Source: Chlamydiota bacterium
Lineage (GTDB): Bacteria > Chlamydiota > Chlamydiia > Chlamydiales > SM23-39
Direction of reading: 5' to 3'
NCBI GenBank assembly: GCA_021772165.1
Contig: JAJFMM010000212.1
Location: forward strand, 1 to 8,873
Length of the DNA stretch: 8,873 nucleotides
Below the pieces are notes generated by a model. The model had not been told where the DNA came from, made no database searches, and worked only from the letters and a program-made list of their open reading frames with translations. Shown here piece by piece: positions 1-5,636 of the stretch. Within the stretch, counting starts at the first letter, position 1. Each line of letters opens with the position of its first letter. Position numbers and translations under genes: made by a program.

Positions 1-144
1 GAACGAGTTTCAGAAGTCAGTGACGGAAAACTGCACGGGGAATTCACAAAGAACTGGCTACAAAGATATATGGAGCGAGAGCGTGGGCCTCCCTACTTAG
101 AAGAAAACCCGGAAGGGGTTTATCGGTTGAGGCATGAAACGTAA
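1..144 (+). CDS. C-terminal fragment of an unidentified protein (5' end outside window)
   Basis: The first forward frame is open from base 1 to a TAA at 142-144 and gives 47 residues. They read like a genuine C-terminus: charged and helical (about residues 15-28, with FTKNWLQRYMERERG), then PPYLEENPEGVYRL and the end RHET. Codon choice looks normal and no other frame here is as convincing. The gene converges on the kinase gene, whose stop codon lies 28 bases further right. I do not recognise the family. The closing GVYRL-type strand resembles the end of a soluble enzyme or DNA-binding protein, but that is only an impression. No clear intrinsic terminator is visible in the short gap between the two stops. 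Confidence 0.6.
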   Translation, partial: ERVSEVSDGKLHGEFTKNWLQRYMERERGPPYLEENPEGVYRLRHET

Positions 145-172
145 GTCAACTCACGGCTCGTCTTGAGCATTA

Positions 173-1420
173 CTAGTTCCCACTGTTAAGTTGTTTCCGG
201 AGCCTGTCTGAGACTTCACGGTTTTTCTCTATTTCCTTGACTCTCGCTTCCAACTTGCGTTTCTCTTCGTTAAGTCGTCGATGCACAAACTGTTCGTAAC
301 TCTTGTTGGCCTTGGCTACGTAATCCTTCGCATAATCGAGAAGCTTCATTGCTGCGCCCTCTGGGCACTCTATTCTCAACTCCATTGTCGTAACTTGAAA
401 CTTGTTTGGCTCGTAACCTACCATGCAACTGTAGTCGCCAATGTTCTTGAAGCAATCTGCCCAAGGACTGTTGACTCCTGTGTTGAGGGTCAGGATTAGC
501 TCTCCGTCCTGCCAGTCGACTTCGGAGATTTTGGGTGGACTGTCGACCAACGGATCATCGATTTCGTTCTCTGAGATTATTTTCTTCTTATGTTCAGAGA
601 GTCTTTGCGCAGCTATGAAATCACTTCCCCGTATTCTTAGCTCTGTCTTCACATCATCGATTGTCGAAGGCCTATCGTCGGGGTTCTGCGACAACATTTT
701 TTCGATGAGTTCATCCAGATATGCATAGTCTGAGTGTTTCGCACCAATTCCAACGTAGCCCGTGCCATGTGGGATTTGACCGGTAAACATCTCGTTGAGG
801 ATTAGTCCGAGGGCATAGATGTCAGCCCTCCTATCCACTTGTCTTCCTCTGGCTCGTTGCTCAGGAGACGCATATTGAAAGTTGGCGAGCCGGTCACCAT
901 CTTTCGTGTCGACCGCCGTGTGTAATAGAGGTTCGGCGTAGTGAGCAACTCCGAAATCAGTCAAGACGAGGTCAGTGCAACTCTCGTCCAAAAGAATGTT
1001 CTCTGGTTTCAAGTCTCGGTGCCAAACTCCATGCAAATGTGCTGCCTCTACGGCATCCAAAAGTTGGGCGAATAGCGGTAACACTTTCTCAGGTTCAATA
1101 CCCGAATTCATCAGCCTTCTTAGAGTGAGTCGATACAGGGGCATCACATAGAAAGGGTGTTTACTCTCGCCATCTAGTATGAATCCGGAATCGACGACTC
1201 GAATGATGTTTCTGTGGACTTCGTGCTGACAGAAACCAAGCTCATTTCTGAATCGTTTCACCTTCTCCGTAGAAAGAGTGGAAGATGACAGATACTTGAG
1301 AGCAAATCTCTCCCCGTCGTCGATTTCGACTTCTACCACCGTGCCAGCGCCACCTGCCCCTAACTGTCCAACAGTACGATAGGTAGCGGTCATGGTTTCG
1401 AATGTCTGTGGTTGTTTCAT
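173..1420 (-). CDS. Hanks-type serine/threonine protein kinase, soluble, with C-terminal coiled coil
   Basis: A 415-residue eukaryotic-like Ser/Thr kinase. The glycine loop is LGAGGAGTV (20-28), the ATP lysine is K42 in FALK, and E60 is the probable helix-C glutamate. The catalytic loop is HRDLKPEN (134-141, D136 base), the metal site is DFG (155-157), SPE (185-187) replaces APE, D200 starts DIYALG, and R250 is the conserved late arginine. All catalytic residues are present, so it should be active. Residues about 295-375 form a beta-rich domain I do not recognise (it includes WADCFKNIG), and 376-412 is a charged likely coiled coil. There is no membrane segment and there are no PASTA repeats, so it is cytoplasmic. 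The ATG at 1420 has no good Shine-Dalgarno; Met10 (1393) is an alternative start. It lies 56 bases downstream of the STAS-Mrr gene on the same strand and is probably co-transcribed, making that protein an obvious candidate substrate. Confidence 0.93.
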   Translation of the reverse strand: MKQPQTFETMTATYRTVGQLGAGGAGTVVEVEIDDGERFALKYLSSSTLSTEKVKRFRNELGFCQHEVHRNIIRVVDSGFILDGESKHPFYVMPLYRLTLRRLMNSGIEPEKVLPLFAQLLDAVEAAHLHGVWHRDLKPENILLDESCTDLVLTDFGVAHYAEPLLHTAVDTKDGDRLANFQYASPEQRARGRQVDRRADIYALGLILNEMFTGQIPHGTGYVGIGAKHSDYAYLDELIEKMLSQNPDDRPSTIDDVKTELRIRGSDFIAAQRLSEHKKKIISENEIDDPLVDSPPKISEVDWQDGELILTLNTGVNSPWADCFKNIGDYSCMVGYEPNKFQVTTMELRIECPEGAAMKLLDYAKDYVAKANKSYEQFVHRRLNEEKRKLEARVKEIEKNREVSDRLRKQLNSGN

Positions 1421-1476
1421 GAGGACAGTCTGATGGTCAAGCGAATGGTCGCGTCCGACGGATGAGTGCTTTGACG

Positions 1477-2280
1477 TTATCCCAACTTCAGTGAACGAAT
1501 CCAGTCTGAAAGACTTCGAAAATCTTTCAGACTCAGAATGCTCTTAGTGTCGTTCCAGAATTCAATGGCCGGTTTTGTAAAATATGAAGATGTGACCACG
1601 ATTCCTGCATTGGCACGATGATGATTCACTTCCCCGAAAAGTTGTCGAACGACTTGAACTCCTACGGGATTGGTCTCCTTTTGTCGTTTGCACTCGACTA
1701 GATAGAGCCACTTTCCGAAACTTTCTTGCTTCACTACGTGCAAATCTACTCCACCGTCCCTGGTCGGCTGAGTCAACTCAACCTCGCAACCCTCTCGGAC
1801 AAAAAGCTCAGCAATGAGTTCTTCGAAGTTTCGTGGGTGCAATTCTCTTACGAGCGATGGATTAGCCTGAATTTGTTTAAGTGCCTCATCATTCACAAAT
1901 CTTACGACTTCAATAAGGCTATCGGGTATTTCACTGAGGGGCACCAGTTCGCTTCCAAGCGCTTGTTCAACGTGGTCGTAAGTCTCAAAAAGATTGGAAA
2001 CTCCGACCATTCTGAATAGTCGCTCCGTGTACAGATTGATATTAATTAACCTAATTCCTCCACCTAGTTTCTTGAGTGATTCATGGCGCTCCACAAGAAC
2101 ACCGACTCCCACATAACTAATAAATCGACTTGCATCTAAGTCGAGGTAGATGTTGAGTACTTGCTCTTGGGCTAGCTTGTATAGTTCGGCCCTTAGAATA
2201 TCGACTCCCTGGTCATCGATGTCGCCGTCGATTGTCAACAATGTTCCTTTTGGCAATTCGGTCCTATTGATACTCGTCAT
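1477..2280 (-). CDS. STAS domain fused to Mrr-like restriction endonuclease domain
   Basis: A 267-residue two-domain protein. Residues 1-108 are a STAS domain (SpoIIAA/RsbS type): the strand YLDLDASRFISYVGVGVLVE (45-64) and the later GVSNLFETYDHVEQAL match the family. At the loop where SpoIIAA has its phosphorylated serine (DSSG), this protein has S55-Y56-V57-G58, so tyrosine takes the serine position. Residues about 148-245 are an Mrr-type PD-(D/E)xK nuclease: NFEELIAELF (151-160), DGGVD (175-179) with D179 as metal ligand, ECK (196-198) as the ExK motif, then VQVVRQLFG. The nuclease residues are intact, so it should be able to cleave DNA. A helical linker (110-147) joins the domains. Mrr domains act in modification-dependent restriction and other DNA cleavage; STAS domains act in partner switching. 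The kinase gene follows directly. The ATG at 2280 has only a weak ribosome site (GGGA about ten bases upstream). Confidence 0.88.
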   Translation of the reverse strand: MTSINRTELPKGTLLTIDGDIDDQGVDILRAELYKLAQEQVLNIYLDLDASRFISYVGVGVLVERHESLKKLGGGIRLININLYTERLFRMVGVSNLFETYDHVEQALGSELVPLSEIPDSLIEVVRFVNDEALKQIQANPSLVRELHPRNFEELIAELFVREGCEVELTQPTRDGGVDLHVVKQESFGKWLYLVECKRQKETNPVGVQVVRQLFGEVNHHRANAGIVVTSSYFTKPAIEFWNDTKSILSLKDFRSLSDWIRSLKLG

Positions 2281-2283
2281 GAC

Positions 2284-2529
2284 CTACTGTTCCCAACGTG
2301 TCGAGTCACCAGCCCATTCTGTGCAGCATTCGACGCGTATTGTTTTCAATCTCATCTCCAGTAAGTCGTAAAAGGATGAGCTGACAATTACTTTGGGGCA
2401 GCTTGCTGTGGGCATGGGTCGTATGTGGTTCCAAATGTAGTTGTGTTCGTTTAATGGCGACTTGCTGCGAAACAGTATATCGCTGTGAAGTACTACCGTT
2501 CTATTGTTGCCAGCGACGCCTCCATGCAC
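2284..2529 (-). CDS. Doubtful 81-codon ORF upstream of STAS-Mrr
   Basis: An open frame with a GTG start whose stop lies three bases before the STAS-Mrr start, a spacing that would allow translational coupling. The product (MHGGVAGNNRT... ending STRWEQ) resembles no family I know and is unusually rich in Cys, His and Trp. The 30 bases before the GTG are pyrimidine-rich with no Shine-Dalgarno. It may be only the untranslated leader and promoter region of the STAS-Mrr gene, lying after the hairpin that ends the preceding small gene. I record it because it fills an otherwise gene-free 290-base gap on the coding strand. Confidence 0.25.
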   Translation of the reverse strand: MHGGVAGNNRTVVLHSDILFRSKSPLNEHNYIWNHIRPMPTASCPKVIVSSSFYDLLEMRLKTIRVECCTEWAGDSTRWEQ

Positions 2530-2563
2530 CGAAAAAGAAGGAAGAATTAGAAAGGAAATAAGA

Positions 2564-2583
2564 GAGGAGGACTAATCCTCCTC
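2564..2583 (-). terminator. Perfect 8-bp hairpin over the stop codon of the small gene
   Basis: On the minus strand GAGGAGGA, loop TTAG, TCCTCCTC forms a perfect eight-pair stem, with the TAG stop of the 61-residue gene in the loop. It is followed by a pyrimidine-rich stretch (TCTTATTTCCTTTC) rather than a clean U-run. It could be a weak intrinsic terminator or attenuator separating the small gene from STAS-Mrr, or an mRNA-stabilising 3' hairpin. The arms are also SD-like and anti-SD-like. Confidence 0.45.
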
Positions 2584-2757
2584 GTTGATGTTGGCATCGC
2601 CTAGCTCTTCCACGATGTCGTTCTTAGACACGTTTTCCCAAACCTTTAGTCCGTCATCTCCGACGAAATCCGGATGACTCGGCTTCGTCTTATTTCGATT
2701 TGGAAATGCTTTGCGATACGTGTCGTCGCCGTTGCTCTTCAAACGTAGGTACTTCAT
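2572..2757 (-). CDS. Small acidic protein of unknown function (61 aa)
   Basis: A 61-residue protein beginning MKYLRLKSNGDD and ending NINEED. An upstream in-frame GTG at 2769 would overlap the ribosome-binding site. The ATG at 2757 is preceded by AAAGGAGGTGG with eight bases of spacing, the best Shine-Dalgarno in the window, so I chose that start and expect strong translation. The N-terminal half is basic (KAFPNRNKTKPSHPDF). The rest is GDDGLKVWENV followed by an acidic tail. The pattern of a basic stretch, HPDF, glycine-rich turn and VW recalls short conserved proteins of mobile elements, but I cannot name a family. It has no signal peptide or membrane segment. The leader lies in an inverted repeat and the stop codon in a hairpin, so expression may be controlled by RNA structure. 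Confidence 0.72.
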   Translation of the reverse strand: MKYLRLKSNGDDTYRKAFPNRNKTKPSHPDFVGDDGLKVWENVSKNDIVEELGDANINEED

Positions 2758-2935
2758 GTTTTGTTCCACCTCCTTTATAGTTGTGATTTTTCATGCCCCG
2801 GTAGAGCCAGTTGTCCTTTTATGGTTTCAGCAGAGCGACCTCGACTCAGGAGAGGGGGAGCCTTAAAATAGGGCCTGGCGTGGGCTCAAAGAAAAATCAC
2901 TACAAGGAGGTGTGAAACCGAAAAAGTACCGATGT
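2743..2935. repeat. Imperfect inverted repeat duplicating a gene leader
   Basis: The arms are about 2743-2799 and 2882-2935. Read outward, both contain GAAAAATCA, then TA, then AAGGAGGTG, and 11 to 12 bases later AAGTACC followed by A-N-G-T. The left arm is the leader and first codons (MKYLR) of the 61-residue gene. The right arm faces the plus strand, but AAA replaces the ATG. Small gaps of one to three bases separate the matching blocks. About 82 bases lie between the innermost GCCC and GGGC. An RNA crossing both arms could fold into a long interrupted hairpin burying the Shine-Dalgarno. Confidence 0.7.
2766..2776 (-). promoter_or_regulatory. Strong Shine-Dalgarno of the 61-aa gene
   Basis: AAAGGAGGTGG on the minus strand nearly matches the full anti-SD of 16S rRNA and sits eight bases before the ATG at 2757. 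It decides the start codon. It is also part of an inverted repeat whose other arm carries the complementary CCTCCTT, so it may be masked in transcripts that read in from the right. Confidence 0.8.
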
Positions 2936-3147
2936 GACTGCTTCAGAGACGGCTGCAATACTTCGAGCCTTTCCAAACTTTGATTCCGAAGCCGTACGCT
3001 CTTGGCTGTCTCGGTTTGGGTAACTGCAATGGAAAAAAGAACGACATTTTTGGCGATGCCTATGAGGGTGGAAACTCTTCTCCGCAAACCCTTCGTTTCT
3101 CGTGACCTCGCAGTTTCCTGGTCGACTTGTGGTAAGTATTCACGGAG
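2936..3147. other. Gene-free stretch between MBL gene and the inverted repeat
   Basis: I see no convincing gene here. On the plus strand the decayed leader copy is followed by a 23-codon frame (GTG 2912 to TGA 2981-2983, KKYRCDCFRDGCN). Two other short frames look protein-like, one with the segment NCNGKKNDIFGDAYEGGN, but none has a start codon at a workable distance from the Shine-Dalgarno copy. The minus-strand frame over the same bases has no ribosome site. This may be a decayed small gene that once faced right, or an untranslated region downstream of the MBL gene. Confidence 0.35.
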
Positions 3148-4044
3148 TCAAGAATCGGCTTGCTTCATGTACAACGAACCTATATAGCTTCCAAATGAAT
3201 TGGACTTGCCAAGGTCAAGGAGAAAGTCGACGGAATACGTGTTGCTAGAAACATATATATGCACAAAGCTCTCTACACATTCGAAAGTAATGTCCCCTGC
3301 CGAGTTCTGTGTAATGGTGTTGTAATTTCGATAGTAGTTCAGATGCTGAGAGGGTGCTTCCCCTATGACTAGGAGTTCAGGGTCCAAATCCTCAAGAAGT
3401 TCTTGGGGAACGCTCCCGCTAGCCCTTCCGTGATGCGGAGCGAACAAGATGTGCACGGGCGGCAAAGATAGCTCATCTTTGATTCTCTCCATGAACTCTG
3501 TTTCGAGGTCACCCATCCACAGTATATTGGCTCCGTCCTGCACACCGTATTTGATGACAGTTGAAATATTGTTCGGACTACCTCCACATTCAGCATCTCT
3601 CAGTGCTTGCTGGAAATCTGGGTTTTCCGTATCAGGCCAAAGGACGGAAACTCCTGCACTTCCACGGGCATCATCACTTACATTTAGCCACTTTCTACTT
3701 ACTCCTTGATATAAGAAAAAGGCGTGTTCTGAATCTCTCTTTGCACAGTACTTGATGAAGTCTGAAGATTGAATAGATTTCGTTACCTGGTTCTTGACGC
3801 AATAGAAACTCAAGAATCCGAACTCGTCATCAAGATGCTCCAGGCCATATATGTGATCTTCGTCGGGGTGGGTTGAAATGAATCTAAGAATGTTCTTCCC
3901 AGCAGACTCAGCCCTGAGTTCGTTCAGGATTGCATCTCGTTCATCGTCGGGCATACAGCAATCGATAATCGTGAAGCTGTCGGAGTTGTGCTGAATGTAA
4001 AACATGTCCCCATTCCCAACGGAAAAAGACTTAACTATGCTCAT
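3148..4044 (-). CDS. Stand-alone ComEC/Rec2-like metallo-beta-lactamase-fold hydrolase
   Basis: A 298-residue protein with the MBL fold of the C-terminal domain of the competence protein ComEC. The N-terminal strand is FSVGNGDMFYIQ (7-18), like the ComEC VGQGDA segment. The metal motif is THPDEDH (58-64), with D61 in place of the second His as in ComEC relatives. It continues NNISTVI (158-164), then WMGDLE (176-181, D179 ligand) and APHHG (202-206, H204-H205). All expected metal ligands are present. There is no signal peptide or membrane segment, so it is cytoplasmic or held at the membrane by its partner. The substrate is unknown; ComEC MBL domains are thought to degrade DNA. The ATG has AAGG nine bases upstream. 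The gene overlaps the end of the preceding membrane protein gene by 14 bases, which implies coupled translation and a joint role. Confidence 0.88.
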   Translation of the reverse strand: MSIVKSFSVGNGDMFYIQHNSDSFTIIDCCMPDDERDAILNELRAESAGKNILRFISTHPDEDHIYGLEHLDDEFGFLSFYCVKNQVTKSIQSSDFIKYCAKRDSEHAFFLYQGVSRKWLNVSDDARGSAGVSVLWPDTENPDFQQALRDAECGGSPNNISTVIKYGVQDGANILWMGDLETEFMERIKDELSLPPVHILFAPHHGRASGSVPQELLEDLDPELLVIGEAPSQHLNYYRNYNTITQNSAGDITFECVESFVHIYVSSNTYSVDFLLDLGKSNSFGSYIGSLYMKQADS

Positions 4045-4525
4045 CTTTTTGAGCCTTTATTCTATTCACGACATATCTTGTCTGCTTCCCGTAGGCGAAG
4101 AGGAACAGAAGGGTGAGCGAAATCAACATCAGATATGAAGGGTCAATTGCGCCTTCTACTTTCGACTGAACCGACTCATAGGCCTTCAAAGCAACGAGCA
4201 TTAGGAATAGAGAGCACAGAGTTCGATACATGTTGTTGACTTCAGAAAGAGTCTCTAGCTTTTCGTCTTTGGTCGAAGCCTCTACAAAATCTTTGTAATC
4301 CGAAAACTTGACGACTCTCAGCCTTTTCAGGGCTGGTTCAACGAATAGAGAGCCGATTCTGCTAATCACCAGGCCTACAAAGTAGTAGAGGAAAACCCCG
4401 AGGATTATGTCGTCTTGGATGAAGTTGAACGACGTAAACGTATTCGCAAGTATGACGAACAGTACACCAGGAAAAAGGTAGTTGAAGAGATTGTAGGATG
4501 AAATCTTCTTAAGAAAGTCAGTCAT
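4031..4525 (-). CDS. Four-helix membrane protein, partner of the MBL protein
   Basis: A 164-residue integral membrane protein. Likely helices are at about 12-30 (with YNLFNYLFPGVLFVILA), 38-57, 100-115 and 129-146. A charged cytoplasmic region of about 40 residues lies between helices 2 and 3 (FSDYKDFVEASTKDEKLETL), and the tail is basic. I do not recognise a named family, although the YNLFNYLFPG opening looks characteristic. The ATG at 4525 has no strong Shine-Dalgarno. The 3' end overlaps the MBL gene by 14 bases, so the two products are probably made together. A simple reading is a membrane anchor or pore for the MBL enzyme, in effect a split version of the channel-plus-MBL layout of ComEC. 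That is inference: this protein is far smaller than the ComEC channel. Confidence 0.82.
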   Translation of the reverse strand: MTDFLKKISSYNLFNYLFPGVLFVILANTFTSFNFIQDDIILGVFLYYFVGLVISRIGSLFVEPALKRLRVVKFSDYKDFVEASTKDEKLETLSEVNNMYRTLCSLFLMLVALKAYESVQSKVEGAIDPSYLMLISLTLLFLFAYGKQTRYVVNRIKAQKDEHS

Positions 4526-4706
4526 GATGAAACCGAATATATCCCCGTCACATATCTATGCTACGATTATGACACAATCGAATCGAATTTGGGAACTGAG
4601 TACGTGGATTAGTCGTGCTTCACTTTCTAAGAAATGTTGAACTCAGAATGGATTCGAAAATGCGTTCCAGAGTTCATTGAGTTTAGAGATTCTCAGGATT
4701 GGCAGA
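4526..4706. promoter_or_regulatory. Divergent intergenic region between two membrane-protein genes
   Basis: This 181-base gap must hold promoters in both directions. It contains AT-rich stretches, such as CATAAT and TAGATATG on the minus strand near 4545-4575, but I cannot pair any with a convincing -35 box. There is a short tandem ATCGA repeat (ATCGAATCGAA, about 4577-4587). No further gene is visible. Confidence 0.35.
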
Positions 4707-5300
4707 ATGGATGAACTAAAGCAAGAAGGCAACCCAGACCAGTATTCGCTGGAGCTCTATAAAAACCTAAGGGCGGAAGTCGTAACGTACATGAGTCGTG
4801 TGCCAGGACTCTGGTTGCAGAAGTTCTTGTTAGTTGGCGGCGTGATTGCCTTTTCGTTGGCTGGGGACATTGGTGCAGATTACAAAAGGCTTAGTTTCAT
4901 TGGTGGGCTCAGTGTGATTCCAATTCTTGCCGTGCTCCTGGATGCTAAGATGTTGGAATACGGTCTTCACGCCAGAGCTATCTCGTTGTTTATCGCGGAA
5001 AGGTATACTAGTCCAGTTGTCATTCCAGAATGGGAGAGGCTACTCTGGGGAGAAGGTCAAGAGGGATTGCCGAGAAGATTGACACGAGTCCGAAGTTTTG
5101 TGACCTTGCTAGTAACAGTGGCTCCTACAATTGCAATCATTGTGCTATCTGGAGCTCTGCTTGAGAGTATGAGCGAAATAAAGTACGCAAGTATTCTCTC
5201 AGTTGCACTAGGCGGAGCATACCTGATTGGTTCTGTAATTATCTGGGGAGTGATGGGGCCACGCTCCAAGAAGAACAATCCTGCACAGCCGATTAGTTGA
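4707..5300 (+). CDS. Four-helix membrane protein of unknown function
   Basis: A 197-residue protein with a soluble N-terminus of about 35 residues, then helices at about 37-54, 64-81, 130-152 and 160-182. A cytoplasmic loop of about 48 residues after helix 2 contains LDAKMLEYGLHARAISLFIAERY. That D-x-K-x-x-EYGLHAR pattern looks like a conserved signature of a family I cannot name. I chose the ATG at 4707 because AGGA lies eight bases upstream; a TTG at 4677 would add ten residues but lacks a good ribosome site. The short basic tail (PRSKKNNP) fits a cytoplasmic C-terminus. The gene is divergent from the membrane-MBL pair and convergent with the remnant at 5345. Small four-helix proteins with cytoplasmic loops include effectors of signalling-based defence systems, but no sensor gene is adjacent, so that role is not supported here. 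Confidence 0.8.
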   Translation: MDELKQEGNPDQYSLELYKNLRAEVVTYMSRVPGLWLQKFLLVGGVIAFSLAGDIGADYKRLSFIGGLSVIPILAVLLDAKMLEYGLHARAISLFIAERYTSPVVIPEWERLLWGEGQEGLPRRLTRVRSFVTLLVTVAPTIAIIVLSGALLESMSEIKYASILSVALGGAYLIGSVIIWGVMGPRSKKNNPAQPIS

Positions 5301-5344
5301 TGTGGGAGGCAAGAGACTTCAAACCTTGGAATGTAGTAAAGACT

Positions 5345-5636
5345 CTAGCTATTCAACAGCGAATTAGGTTTTCTCGATAGGGTAATCACCCCCGCTGCTG
5401 TTAACAGCGCGAACAGAATGGACCACCGGGTCAAGGCAGGCACACTCGCCGTACTCGAAGCCTCGTAAGGGTCACTCCCCAAAGCAACTTCGATTGCAGT
5501 AAGAACTCCGTCACCGTCGTCATCTTGGTCTGGATGTTTAGGAACTCGCCACTACCAGTCTGTCTTCTGATTCTTTAGAGGCAATATGCCACTGCTCAAA
5601 TCCTACGATTACCTCGTCACCCAAAATCTCGTCCAT
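5345..5636 (-). pseudogene. Frameshifted remnant: Ca-binding-type repeat plus IPTL-CTERM-like sorting tail
   Basis: Two short frames lie end to end. The second (5551 down to the stop at 5345, 68 residues, no start codon) reads PKHPDQDDDGDGVLTAIEVA then LGSDPYEASST, a classic thrombospondin-type-3 or EF-hand-like DxDxDG repeat. It is followed by VPALTRW, a hydrophobic helix and SRK, which matches the IPTL-CTERM surface-sorting layout (proline-rich lead, W, helix, basic end). The first frame (ATG 5636 to TAA 5538, MDEILGDEVIVGFEQWHIAS...LVVASS) joins it if one T near 5541-5551 is skipped, giving VVAS-PKHPDQ. It overlaps the 3' end of the lipoprotein gene by 28 bases in another frame. I read this as the 3' remnant of a secreted repeat protein, truncated and with one frameshift. 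The CTERM part is firm; the link to the first frame is inferred. Confidence 0.6.

Noticed and set aside
441..728. 95-codon plus-strand frame inside the kinase gene
   Set aside because: Antisense shadow of the kinase C-terminal half, with no ribosome site.
2767..2912. Invertible promoter switch flanked by inverted repeats
   Set aside because: The arms are imperfect, with several gaps and mismatches, and no recombinase gene is present; a decayed duplication or RNA stem explains it better.
2863..3087. 74-codon minus-strand frame after the MBL gene
   Set aside because: No ribosome site, odd composition, and it runs through the right arm of the inverted repeat.
3002..3187. Plus-strand 61-codon frame overlapping the end of the MBL gene
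   Set aside because: No Shine-Dalgarno, overlaps the MBL 3' end, and the sequence looks random; it shares a frame with the decayed leader but a TGA intervenes.
4677..4706. TTG start for the plus-strand membrane protein
   Set aside because: Weaker ribosome site than the ATG at 4707, which has AGGA at eight bases.
5394..5409. Palindrome GCTGTTAACAGC as an operator or recombination site
   Set aside because: It lies within the codons of the hydrophobic helix of the CTERM-like tail and is a single short palindrome; chance is sufficient.
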